A stretch of DNA of 64,000 nt from Humulus lupulus (GCF_963169125.1 NC_084801.1:115099061-115163060), one strand, 5' to 3'. Positions 11,717-22,507 are shown, counted from the first letter of the stretch. The notes: generated by a model not told the origin, from the sequence alone. Numbers and translations are program-made.

Positions 11717-14215
11717 TGTAACATCCCAAAATTACCTAATAAGGCTTAGGGCCTTGATTAGGGGGCCGGGATGGCAATATATGGAATTATGTGTTTAATT
11801 TCTATATTAGTTGTTAATATATGTGAATTATGTGATAATATGATTAAATGCGCATATTTAGGGATATTAAATATGCATGTGGGCCCGCTTCTTATTAGAA
11901 GGGAGATTTGGTAATTTGGCCCGTTGCGGGCATAAATGTGTATTTGTGTGCATATATGTGATATATGTGAGATACCACATTATTATGTGGGTTTATTTGA
12001 ATTAATCAGCACGAGGCGATCCTAGGGAGCAAGTTAGCAGGAAAGTCACAACGAGACCCAATACCCGACTCGGGGCGAGTCAAGGGGTATGTTGGGTATT
12101 AGATATTTAATTGGTTATTGGGTTATGAAAATAAATATTTGGAGATATATTTGGAGTTAGAGTGTTTAAGAGGGAATATTGGGGAAATTTATCATTTTTC
12201 TCTCAGGGACGTTTTTGGTACCCTGAGCCTTGGGATTAACTTAAGTAACTTAAGTTAGATAAGACAAAACAAAAAGAAACACTTAGAAGCTCTGCCTAAA
12301 ACTGACCCTCTCCCTTTTTCACTCTATTTTTCTCCTCAAAACTCTCTCAAGCCAACCATTGGAAACTAAGGGGATTTTGGGCTAAGACCACTTGAATTGA
12401 AGCTAAGGATTTGGGAAAGATCTCAGTAGCAACTTGGTGGATTCATTCTTCAGTAGAGGTAAGCTTTTAACTATGGTTGAGCATTTAAATTCTGGAAATT
12501 CTTGGCTGTTTTAAGGTGTTTGTGAGCTTTTCAGTTTCAAAGATTGAATTGGAGTTTTGAGTTTAGTTTTCTGTTGGGTTTTGTTGCTGGGATCATATTA
12601 GAGTTGTTGTGTTGGTTGAATTGTGTTGTTGGGATGATTATGGGTTAAATTGAATAGAATTTAGCTGTTGAAGTGGAGGAAATTTCTGGGTTCGAGGGGT
12701 CAAGTCGCGACCTTGTTCTTGACAAGTTGCGACTTAGCTTGAACCAGGCGCCATAGGAAGCCTCTGCCTGGGGGGCACGCCGCGACTTGCTAGGCCAAGT
12801 CGCGACCCGTGCCTTTGGACAGAGAAGGAGAAAGAGCCTAGCCAGGGAGTGCGTTGTGACCCACAGGGGGGCAAGTCGCGGCCCGCCTGGGCAGTTCTGC
12901 CTTGGGAGTTTGTTTTAGAATGGAACTTTTTCCTTAGGGCTCGGGATTGTTTCCACTGCCCAGTTTGGTGGAACCTGAGGCCATGGAGGCTAGGACTTGG
13001 TCCGGAAGCCTTTGATCACTTGATTTTAATAGGATCCTATTTTATGGTTGTGACTTAGGGTATCACTAAGGGCTCGGAGTTGGGATCGTGCTCGAGGGTC
13101 GCTCTTATTTAAGCTTGCTTGGACCTAAGGTAAGAAAACTGCACCCAGAACGTGTTGTGTGTGATTAGGGCTTGGCCCGTCTATTGTATTTGAATATGGT
13201 TAGGGCTTGGGCCCCTGGATTGGTTATGTTGGGCTATTGTTTTAAATGCTTGCTGATGAATGCTTAAGTGCTTATATTCATTGTATGAATTCTATGAGTA
13301 GGGCATGTGGCCCCGTTATATGAATATGCTTGGTATTATGGAAAATGGTTATCCAATGGGATTATATGATTAGCATGAGTATGTGCTTATTTATAGGGAT
13401 GTGCCTATCCACATAGTAAGGTATGAAATCCTGGATCAAGGCTTGACTTATTAGTCAAGGACGGCAATAGCTTATTGTGCACTGGTCGAAAGGCATTGGC
13501 CTAAACCAGCAATGTATTATTACGTTGATCGACTCTAAGGTCAAAGGTGAACCACGGGGGTTGGGCTAGCTCTATGGCTAGTGAGACAGAGCTAAGGATG
13601 AGGCCCCAGGTGACTTTATGGTCACGTAGCTAGGGCATAGGCTCGAGAGTTGGCTTAAAATCCAACTGAATAGGGCGACGGCCCCAAGTTGATCCAATGA
13701 TCACTCGGTTGAACTTACATAATATTGGTTATGAATAGATGTTTCTGATTTTATTGAATGGTTATTTTAATTTATATTCTTTGTTATCGCACGTTCTGTT
13801 TTCTTGCTAAGCCTTGGCTCACGGGTGCTTCGTGGTGCAGGTAAGGGAAAGGGAAAGCTTGACCAGCCATCAGTTGGAGAGCTTCGGTGGCAGCGTGTAC
13901 ATATGCGGCTACTCAACCATCACGGTCGGGGTTATCTCAGAGGAACTAGGGTTACATCTCTGTTTTGCTGCTTAGGTCGGCTGATGTAACTTTTGTTATG
14001 TATTTAATCTTTTTAACTGTTGAGTTGTAATATTTTGGGATCCCATGTTATATAAAACTTTTGGAATAAAATTTAATGGTTCTTTGACCAAAAATTTTAA
14101 CCCTAACCCTTGTCACTAACCTTAGTTACACGTTTTAAGCCAAATGACCTGATTAGCAGGTCTGACACAATTTTGAGTACACAGTGTAACGGTCCTGGAT
14201 TAGGAGGGCGTTACA
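11717..14215 (+). mobile_element. Solo LTR H of a chromovirus related to C and F
   Basis: A single 2499-bp LTR with ends TGTAACATCC and GGGCGTTACA, sitting inside the RNase H coding sequence of C. Flanks are GATAT (11712-11716) and GATAC (14216-14220), a 4-of-5 match; the C reading frame continues across if it is removed. No internal region is present, so it is a product of LTR-LTR recombination. It shares the blocks AAGAAAACTGCACCCA (near 13132) and CTTGGCTCACGGGTGCT (near 13812) with C and F. It also holds a cluster of GTCGCGAC-type palindromes at 12704-12882. Confidence 0.87.
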
Positions 14216-15342
14216 GATACCCCACTCATGATTTAGAGTTGGCGGCAGTGGTCTTTGCATTAAAGGTATGGAGGCATTACCTTTATGGGGAGAAGTGTGA
14301 GATTTATACTGACCACAAAAGTCTGAAGTATTTCTTCACACAGAAAGACTTCAATATGAGACAAAGGTGTTGGCTGGAGTTAGTAAAAGATTATGATTGT
14401 GAAATTTTGTATCATCCAGGAAAGGCCAACGTGGTAGCAGATGCTTTAAGCTGGAAGGTTCCGGGACAGATTTTTAGTGCGAGGTTGATATCTAGAGAAT
14501 TAGCAAAGGATATGACCAGAGCTGGCATAGAGTTGCTGGTGGGCCAGTTGACCAGCATTACGCCACAGTCTACGCTATTGGAGAGAATAAAGGAAGGTCA
14601 GTTGGGTGATCCACAACTGATCAATATCAGAGAGGATGTTCTAGCTAGAGTATCCAAAGATTATACCGTGTCAGAGATGGGCTTGTTGAGATACAAAGGC
14701 CAGATATGTGTTCCGTTGAATAATACTTTGAGACGGGAGATTGTGGATGAATCTCATACTACTCCTTACTCTTTGCATTCAGGCACCACGAAGATGTATC
14801 AGGATGTGAGATCATTGTATTGGTGGCCTAGAATGAAGAGGGATGTAGTAGAATATGTGGCTAAGTGCTTAACATGTCAACAGGTCAAGGCTGAGCATCA
14901 AAGGCCAACAGGGATATTACAACCTCTAGATATTCCATAGTGGAAATGGGAGGACATCACAATGGATTTCATGGTGGGATTACCCAGGACTATTGGTCAA
15001 CATAATTCAATATGGGTTATTGTGGATCGCTACACCAAGTCAGCTCACTTTCTACCAGTGAGGACTACATATACAGTTGACCAGTATGCAGATCTCTATG
15101 TGAGAGAGATTGTGCGCCTCTATGGAGCACTGAGGTCGATCGTGTCAGATCGGGACCCCACTTTCACTTCCAAGTTATGGGGAAGTTTGCAGAGGGTCAT
15201 GGGAACACAATTGAAGTTTAGTATTGCTTATCATCCTCAGACACATGGAAAATTTGAGAGAACGATCCAGATATTAGAAGACATGCTGGGAGCATGTGTG
15301 CTAGACTTTGGTGGATCCTGGAGTAAGTATCTACTTTTATAG
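14216..15342 (+). pseudogene. Element C: RNase H end and integrase core
   Basis: Continues RNase H ([35 protein letters not shown]), then the integrase zinc region ([15 protein letters not shown] ... [14 protein letters not shown]) and core: MDFMVGLP (first Asp), SIVSDRDPTF (second Asp) and GKFERTIQILEDML (Glu kept, though the usual GQSER is changed). A stop at 14938-14940 interrupts the frame and another follows GGSWSKYLLL at 15340. Integrase inserted the cDNA into the host genome. Confidence 0.85.
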
Positions 15343-15780
15343 AGTTTTCCTACAACAACAGCTATCAGTCGACCATTGGGGTGTCTCCTTATGAGATGAT
15401 GTGCGGTAGGAAATGTAGATCTCCCATTCATTGGGATGAGACAGGAGAAAGGTGATACTTGGGTCCTGAGCCAGTTCAGAGGACCAATGAGACCATTGAG
15501 AAGATTAGAGATCGGATGCTCGCTTCTCAAAGTAGACAGAAAAGTTATGCAAATCCCAAACGTAGGAACGTGGAGTTCCAAGTCGGAGACTATGTCTTCC
15601 TTAGAGTTTCACCATGGAAATGGGTAAGAATATTTGGGAAGAAGGGCAAGCTGAGCCCCAGATTTGTAGGTCCATTTGAGATCCTGGAGATGATTGGTCA
15701 GGTGGCCTACATGTTGGCCTTACCACCAGCATTGTCGGTCATGCATAATGTATTTCATTTTTCAACTCTTTGGAGGTATG
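15343..15780 (+). pseudogene. Element C: integrase C-terminal part, up to the insertion of I
   Basis: In another frame after a small indel: YGRKCRSP-like block (here MMCGRKCRSPIHW), MLASQSRQKSYANPKRR and the GKLSPRFVGPFEILEM module that links integrase to the chromodomain. The frame runs to GTATG at 15776-15780, which is the left target duplication of element I. The reading continues directly at 28481 on the far side. Confidence 0.82.
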
Positions 15781-16025
15781 TGTTGACGCGGCTCTTCGCC
15801 AACAAGTAATTAATAGAATAAGAGAATGGGATTAGTGCTAAGTAATGAACCGTAACAGATGAATGATCTTAAAATAAAATGGTGGTACGAATACTCTTTT
15901 AGGTGGTTCAAAGGTTAAAATCCTTCTACTCCACCAGCCAATATTATTGCTGGTTTTCTGGTATTCTTTACAGGGTAGTTCTTTACACAATAGAATCCAA
16001 CCCTTTGCAACTCCCAGGGTCTCCA

Positions 16026-16033
16026 TATTTATA
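16026..16033 (-). promoter_or_regulatory. LTR TATA box of element I (3' LTR copy)
   Basis: The minus strand reads CTATAAATATGG. The same site occurs in the 5' LTR near 27974-27981, where it would start the genomic RNA. Confidence 0.55.
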
Positions 16034-16243
16034 GGAGAGGGCACCTGGGGGTTGGCAAGGGGGGTCATCCCGTGACCTTCTTACCCATCATGTCACTTCT
16101 GTGACATTCATGATTAATTCCTAAAACCTGACAAATGAAGTGTGGTCTAATCAACAGGTAAGGGGGATAATGGGCCGAACGGCCCAACCCAGTCGTGGGT
16201 GCCTGAACACGCACGTTTATGCTGCGTGTCCGAGAATTCAGGG

Positions 16244-16272
16244 ATATATCAGACACATGATGTCTGATATAT
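16244..16272. repeat. Perfect hairpin in element I LTR
   Basis: ATATATCAGACA, a 5-base loop, then its exact reverse complement TGTCTGATATAT. The other LTR (28192-28220) has the same structure with substitutions in the loop and one mismatch in an arm. Flanked by two copies of GCACGTTTA...GCGTG. Confidence 0.75.
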
Positions 16273-16532
16273 GCACGTTTACATTGCGTGGCTGACTTTA
16301 TAAAGGGTCACAGCTTCCAACTCAAGCACGTGCCTCAAGCTGGATGTCTTCTTAGCCCGTGGTGTCTATACTTCTGACCCGACTCCTTAGTAGCCTTAGT
16401 AAGTCTTTGGTTACCTCGAGCTAAAGAGGTGGGACCTGGTAACAGCAGCTCCGGGTACGTGGCATCCACGTGGCTGATATCATTATGCCATACCTCAGCT
16501 CGCTAATAGCCCGTGGAGAATTAGGGCGTACA

Positions 16533-16551
16533 TTTGCCCCCCAAGCCCCTG
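16533..16551 (-). other. Element I polypurine tract
   Basis: The minus strand reads GGGGCTTGGGGGGCAAA immediately before the 3' LTR. The core TGCCCCCCAAG (plus strand, 16535-16545) recurs exactly at 21228-21238. Confidence 0.75.
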
Positions 16552-16794
16552 CTCATGGCACACAACGCCACTTGGGCCACATTGGGGGCTTTTAGGCTTC
16601 CTTGTCGACTCTTCACATCCCGCCCATTATGCAGGCATCGAATACGTGGAGCATCGTGGTTGGTGACGGTACGTCTTCCGAGGACCGCATTAAATGGCCT
16701 AGCCTATACTTGGCCGTCGTTTCGCCTTTCGAGTAGAGAGCCTCGTATCCTACATCAAGGCAATCCAACGGCCCTCCTCACTTGGCCTCTTACG

Positions 16795-16802
16795 TATATA
16801 AA
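16795..16802 (+). promoter_or_regulatory. TATA box of the antisense gene in element I
   Basis: TATATAAA on the plus strand, outside the LTR and pointing away from it towards the antisense ORF. A GT-AG leader intron (17027-17547) lies between it and the start codon at 17556. Suggests an independent Pol II promoter. Confidence 0.5.
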
Positions 16803-17026
16803 AACGGTGGCCACCTTACGCATGGGCCACCCGTTCATTTGAAAATTTTCTTATTTTCTCATCTTCTTCTTCCTTCTCAGTCTCAAAAAACCCTCTTTCT
16901 TCCAGTTACTGTTCCCAACGTTCCAGAAGTTCAGGCGCGAGAGCTCCTTTGAGGCTTTGGCACCAGCTATTTCGACAAGGCTCCAACCCAGACGACCCTT
17001 TCAGCCTCCTCACAGCAAAACATTCT

Positions 17027-17547
17027 GTAAGTTCTCTACTTATGCATGCTTTAAATTTACTCTTCACTGTTGCTTAGGTAAATTGTTTCTGTAGCCGCAT
17101 GCAACATTCTGCTGGTTTTTGTGGGTATGATAGGCGTAGGTTTTTATTCTAGGGCATCGATCGTAGAAAAAACCATCTAGGAGCATGACTCATAGGGTAC
17201 ACTTTCTGGGGAAATTTTCTGGGTAGGATTTTTGGTATGCCTGTTTGAAATAACCAGCCTTTTGGGTGCAAAGCCAGGTAGCTTAGGGGACACGCTTCAC
17301 AGGCGGTTTTGCACTGTTTGCATATTGAAACTTTCCTTCCAAGGCAAACTTTTATCTTGACCCTCCTGACACACGGATTCCGAGTTATCGGGGATCCGTT
17401 GGAAGTACAGGCACGTGTTCATAGAACTGCGTGGTCTCACTCTCCACGGACTGAGATTACCTCAGCCCGTGTAAAGGAAACACTTCGCACAAGATTCTTT
17501 CCTATGCTTAGGTCGTCTTTTCTAAATTTTCTTCTTTTGTTCGTTAG
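17027..17547 (+). other. Candidate leader intron of the antisense gene
   Basis: Donor CT|GTAAGT and acceptor TTCGTTAG|GAG, ending 8 bases before the ATG at 17556. It is T-rich with no conserved coding. Inferred from splice signals only. Confidence 0.4.
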
Positions 17548-17555
17548 GAGACCAG

Positions 17556-20257
17556 ATGGGACCAAAGAAGAACGCCCCTAAGAAGACTGCTGGCAGCTCG
17601 TCTTCTCAGCAAGCCAAGGGAACAGAGGTGGTCATGGACTCTCCAATCCCCATTTTCGGTCCAGCCGTGGAGCAGGAGCTCGAGGTGGGGCCCGACGCTT
17701 TCTTCGAGGTCGAGAGGATCATCTCGAAGATCACCAACCAAGGGAAAGTGAATAAGATATTCCTTTCCCACAATATTGAGGTTGGGAGGGGCGCCCTAAA
17801 CGCCCGACCTCCCCTAGAAGGCGAGCGGAGCTGCGTGCCGTTTGATGAGGAATACGCGACCTGGAGTGATGAGCATTTCAAGGCTGGGGCCTTCCTTCTG
17901 CTGGACCAGTATTTCGCGGATTTTCTCAACTACGTGAAGTTGGCTCCTTTCCAGCTCCCCCCTAACTCCTACCGCTTGTTAGCGAGGTTGAGATATTTAT
18001 TCCTGAAGCAAGAATGGGAGGTCCCCACGCCTGCGGACATCCTTTACTTTTTCTGCCTCAAGGCCAGCCCGGAGCAGAGGGGGCGAGGCGACAGGTTCTA
18101 CTATCTGACCCATTTTCCAAACACAGCTGTGGTCATCGAGCTGCCCAGCCACCCCCAACGACTTCAAAGACCAGTTCTTCATGTCCAAGGGGTTTCGCAA
18201 TTGCAAATATCAATATTTCAACCACCCTCGTAAGTACCTTTTACTCTTAGCTCGTAAGTTGACTATTGATTAGCTTCCTTTATTTGTTCCTGACTTAGAA
18301 ACAATCATGCATCCATTTCGCAAGGACGGCCAAGTCTGTGACCCTCGGGGGTCAATACGAGACATTGGCGGGGCTACCCCCCAGTGAAAAGGACTATCGC
18401 CAACTCATGTCGGACGAGACGATGCTGGCGTGGAAGCTAATCTCCCCAGGCCAAACTTTGGCCTTGAGGAGACCGCGGGGCCTCCCTCCAGCTCGCAAGA
18501 TGGCACCCATCCCCGAGGAGGAGGCCGCGGGAGAAGAAGAGGACGAGGAGGATGAGGTGCCCCTCATGAGGCGGAAGCGGGCGCTGGAGGTCGCCCAAGA
18601 AATAGATGAGGAGAGGGCTCGGTCCAGAGCAGCAGCCGGTCCCTCCGGGCAAGGTAATCCATATATGTTTAGGGACTTAGATAGGGCCACTACAGACCTT
18701 CGGTTAGCTAGGTTCAACCCCAGCCAGCCCGTTCAACGCCAACGAAGTGACCCAGACCGCGACGTAACCTTACTCCAATGCGTCGACCAGCTCATGCTGG
18801 ATTACGAAAGTAGCCGCCCTAGGGGCACTGTAGTCGTAGATAACACCATAGCTTTTAGGTCGGTCTTTTTTGAGGAGTATGGGACCAATCTTCAGTCGTG
18901 GCCTTCTCTTCGAGAGGGTATAGTAGCTCCGGGTCTAAGGTAGTACGTAGAAGAGTCTAGTCCCGAGCCAAATTCGGACCCAGAGCCTCTTCCAGCCCGC
19001 GAAGTCGTTGTCTTAGATTCCCCCGCTGCAGCTCCGGGACCGGTGGTCGTGACCATAGATTCCTCCTCTAGCTCAAAGGGTAGGATCCCTTTCAATATAT
19101 TTGTTGTCTTGCATAAATATTTCTACTTGTATGTTAATACTTTCTTTGTTTTGCCAGAGGATATGTCTCAGCCCGGGAGCAATGATCTGCGAGCTATGTT
19201 CCCTGGAGGGAACCCTTCCTCTAGGGCCTCCGAGCCCATGGTGAAAAAGCTCAGGCTGGCGAAGAAGGCCATCGGGAGTACCTCTAAGTCCCCTGCAAAG
19301 GGGAAAAACTAGGCTCGGGCAGCTCAGGAGAAAGTGCCTCCGCCCCTTTCTGCAATGAAGATGCCTCCTCCTCCCCCGCGAGTTCCCGACCCTGCTCGGG
19401 AAATGGAGGTGCCTCTCGGGACCTTGTCTACCGCAGCCCCCGAGGTGCGGGTTTCGGTGAATCCTCGGGTTTTGGAGAAGATCCCCGACGTCTTTCGGGG
19501 AACGGTCTATGAGACAGCGAGCTACACCGTGGACCATTATTACAATGCCGCCGAGAGGGACCTGCGCGCGATCGATACAAGGAGCCCAGAGAACGTGATG
19601 GAGTCTTCACTGGGGATGGCTCTCATGGTAAGTTGGCCTTGCCATTTGTATTCCTTGCTCATTATGCATCACATGTTTGTTTTTTTTTCTCTAAGGCAAT
19701 TTCCTTATCATCTTTTGGTCTTGCAGGGTGCCTAGGCTCTCCATCGGAGCATATCCCGATCTAGAGCTCGGCTCGAGGATATGAGGGGCGAGCACCAGAA
19801 AACTTTGGCTGCCATTAAGACTGCCCAAAAGCAGGAACAGGATGCCAAGGATGCCCTGGCGACTGCGCAGGCCGAGCTGGACACATCTCGACCAAAGTTG
19901 CAGGAGGCCGAGGCTACCAAGGCTACCCTAGCCGCCGCGAGGACTGAGCTTGAGGAGATCAGGGCCGCTCGGGCCGCACTGGACACCGCGAAGGCCGAGA
20001 CCGAGGAGGCCAAGGCCGCCCTGGCAACAGAGAGGGCAGCCGCTAGCTCCTCCATGGAGGCTATCCTGTACCATTGCTAGGTCTACAACCCAGATGGTGA
20101 CTTCTCCTTTCTGGGGGCGGACGCATGGGATAGCTTCCTGGAGAAGTTCAAAGCCCGCCTTCAGCAAGAGGCGCCCTCCGAGATCGGGGAGACCTCCGCA
20201 GCCACCGAGCAGGAGGGCGAGGTGGTGACCTCATCGGAGCAGCCTGGCAGGGCCTAG
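17556..20257 (+). pseudogene. Element I antisense accessory gene (putative gypsy-type transposon protein, Transposase_28-like), multi-exon, broken
   Basis: Runs opposite to the element's own gag-pol. The ATG at 17556 begins MGPKKNAPKKTAG. The first coding block holds the family core (FKAGAFLLLDQYFADFL, LAPFQLPPNSYRLLARLRYLF, PTPADILYFFCLK). A C5 run near 18156 shifts the frame. Later blocks: KDYRQLMSDE and an acidic EEEDEEDE stretch (18299-18650), a proline-rich part (19158-19460), and a strong heptad-like Ala/Glu/Lys coiled coil (about 19780-20060) ending near FLEKFKARLQ. Candidate introns are 18230-18298, 19080-19157 and 19628-19725 (GT-AG; phases not all clean). In-frame stops near 19310, 19733 and 20078 mark decay. 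Function is unknown. Family call is from motif memory, so moderate. Confidence 0.7.
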
Positions 20258-20400
20258 GACTTCTTTTCTTTCTACCCTTCGAACAACATATTTTTTTTGT
20301 AACTTTGTATGAGGTTTTCTAACCTTGAGACAATTGGCTTTATCAAATTTTTGTTTTTAATTGATTTACATCCTTTTGCCTTTATGCGTTTTGGTAATAG
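20258..20400 (+). other. 3' flank of the antisense gene
   Basis: T-rich sequence after the last stop of the antisense gene. No ORF is seen. It leads straight into the tandem array. Confidence 0.4.
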
Positions 20401-21227
20401 TCTTAGTTTTTTATTGGTGCTGTGATTGACATTTTATGCTTTTCTAGGAAAAAACATGTTAATCAATTTTGAACCAACTTCTAAGATAAGTCCTGGTTGC
20501 ATCCTGGATATTACTTTAAAAACTTAGTTCGCGTTAATTTTCGATTAATATCTCATGCTTTTTAAGAAAAACAACGATCAATCAATTTGAATGAACTTCT
20601 AAGTTTTAGGACTTGGTTACATCCAAGATGTTAATTTGAAAACTTAGTTCGCATTAATTCTTGATTAATATCTTGTGCTTTTTAAGAAAAACACCGATCA
20701 GTCAATTTGAATTAACTTCTAAGTTTTAGGACCTGGTTATATCCAGGACGTTAATTTGAAAACTTAGTTCGCGTTAATTCTTGATTAATACCTTGTGCTT
20801 TTTAAGAAAAACACCGATCAATCAATTTGAATTAACTTCTAAGTTTTAGGACCTGGTTACATCCAGGACGTTAATTTGAAAACTTAGTTCGCGTTAATCC
20901 TTTACCAATATCTAGTGCTTTTTAAGAAAAACATCGATCAATCGATTTGAATCAACTTCTAAGTCTTAGGACGATCTGGTTATATCCAGGATACAACTTA
21001 GTTCGCGTTAATCCTTTATCAATATCTCGTGCTTTTTAAGAAAAACATCGATCAATTGATTTGAATCAACTTCTAAGTCTTTAGGGCGACCTGGTTATAT
21101 CTAGGATACGACTTAGTTCATGTTAATCCTTTATCAATATCTCGTGCTTTTTAAGAAAAACATCGATCAATCGATTTGAATCAACTTCTAATTCTTCAGG
21201 GAGACCTGGTTGTGTCCAGGTACCATA
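20401..21227. repeat. Tandem array, about 7 units of 114-120 bp, inside element I
   Basis: Units recognised by AACTTAGTTCGCGTTAAT at 20521, 20641, 20761, 20881, 20995 and 21110, with a degenerate unit before the first. Each unit carries TTTTTAAGAAAAACA, GATCAATCAATTTGAAT and CCTGGTTA(C/T)ATCCAGGA. Spacing is 120 bp for four units, then 114-115 bp for the last. It sits between pol and the antisense gene, the hypervariable spot of Tat/Ogre elements where satellite-like repeats are known to arise. Confidence 0.9.
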
Positions 21228-21238
21228 TGCCCCCCAAG
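21228..21238 (-). other. Second polypurine-tract-like site in element I
   Basis: TGCCCCCCAAG on the plus strand, identical to the core of the terminal polypurine tract at 16535-16545. It lies at the junction of the tandem array and the end of pol. Confidence 0.5.
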
Positions 21239-21379
21239 TAATTAGGAAAGGGTCTTTCGTGGTTACTTGAGATTACATTCGTAAATATACACAATAATGA
21301 AAAAAGATTTAATTCTCATTGCTTAATAAACAAAAAATGGCCTTTCTGAGTAAGCCTTACAAGGGTATTACTGATAATA

Positions 21380-22507
21380 TTTCTTTAAATGGATGGCGTT
21401 CCAAGTTCATGGGACTGCTTCTCCATTAAGCCGAGCTAACTTGTAGGTTCCTTCCTTTATGACCTTGATTACTTAGTATGGCCCTTCCCAGTTCGGTCCC
21501 AATACTCCGTCTTTGGGGTCCTTACTGGCTAAAAAGACTCTCCTGAGGACCAGGTCGCCAATGCTAAAGGCACATTTTCTGACCTTTGAGTTGAAATAAC
21601 GAGTGATTTTTTGCTGGTAATGCGCGAGCTGGAGCTGCGAATCTTCTCGTCTTTCATCAATCAGGTCGAGGGACGCGCAAAGCAGTTCGTGATTGCGGTC
21701 CTAGTCATACACCTGCACTCTATGCGAAGATACCTTTATCTCGACAGGAAGGACTGCCTCACTCCCAAAAGCTAGGGAGAAAGGAGTATGACCCATAGGA
21801 GTTCGATGCGAGGTCCGGCATGCCCACAGTACCTGGGGGAGCTATTCTGGCCAGACCCCCTTGGCTTCATCCAGTCTCTTCTTAAGGCTCACCTTTAGCG
21901 TCTTATTGACGGCCTCGACCTACCCATTTTCCTGGGGATAGGCCACGAAGGAGAAACTTTTCACAATGCCATACCTTTCACAGAATTCGGTGAAGAGGTC
22001 GCTGTCGAACTGCGTCCCATTGTCAGATACGATTTTCTTTGGCAGCCTGAACCGGCAGATAATGCTTTTGACCACGAAGTTGAGGACTCTCTTGGAAGTG
22101 ATTGTTGCCAAGGGTTCTGCCTCAGCCCACTTGGTGAAGTAATCGATAACCACCACCGTGTAATGGACCCCTCCCTTTCCAGTAGGGAGGGCGCCAACCA
22201 GGTCGATTCCCCAGACCGCGAATGGCCATGGGGATGAGATCATTTTCAGCTCAACTGGGGGAGCTTAGGCAACTGTGGCGAATTGCTGGCACTTGTCACA
22301 TTTCTTGACGTACGAGATCGAGTCCTTTGATAGAGTGGGCCAGTAATATTCTTGCCTCAAGACTTTCAGGGCCAAGCTTTGCCCCCCAGTGTGGTCCCCG
22401 CAAAAACCCTCGTGCACTTCTTGCAAAATGGTCATTGCTTCGCCTGGCAGAACACATCGTAGGAGGGGTAGAGAGTTCCCACGTCGGTATAGCATCCCAT
22501 CTACCAT
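21380..22507 (-). pseudogene. Element I: integrase
   Basis: Read leftwards: zinc-binding region (HEGFCGDHTGG ... CDKCQQFA, about 22280-22440), then core motifs VWGIDLVGALP (first Asp), KIVSDNGTQFDS (second Asp) and the AYPQENG block, where a stop at about 21920 falls just before the expected catalytic Glu region. The C-terminal part (RTSHRTPMGHTPFSLAFG, then a KVRKCAFSIGDLVLRRV block and GPNWEGPY) continues with several stops to about 21380. Inserts cDNA; not intact here. Confidence 0.8.

Larger units (their letters stand above)
15781..16532 (-). repeat. Element I 3' LTR
   Basis: 752 bp, TGTTGACGCGG...GGGCGTACA on the plus strand, preceded by the target duplication GTATG. Contains a TATA box for leftward transcription (16026-16033), another TATA-like site on the plus strand (16299-16304) and a perfect 12-bp hairpin (16244-16272). 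Confidence 0.92.

Noticed and set aside
14098..14112. Telomere-like CCCTAACCC near the end of LTR H
   Set aside because: Only about two units inside an LTR, and element F has related AACCCTA sequence at the same place; not an interstitial telomere array.
18394..18717. Minus-strand open stretch rich in Ser
   Set aside because: It is the mirror of the acidic coding block of the antisense gene and has no domain of its own.
20401..21227. CRISPR-like array
   Set aside because: Units of 114-120 bp are head-to-tail repeats without unique spacers, in a plant retrotransposon; it is a minisatellite-like array.
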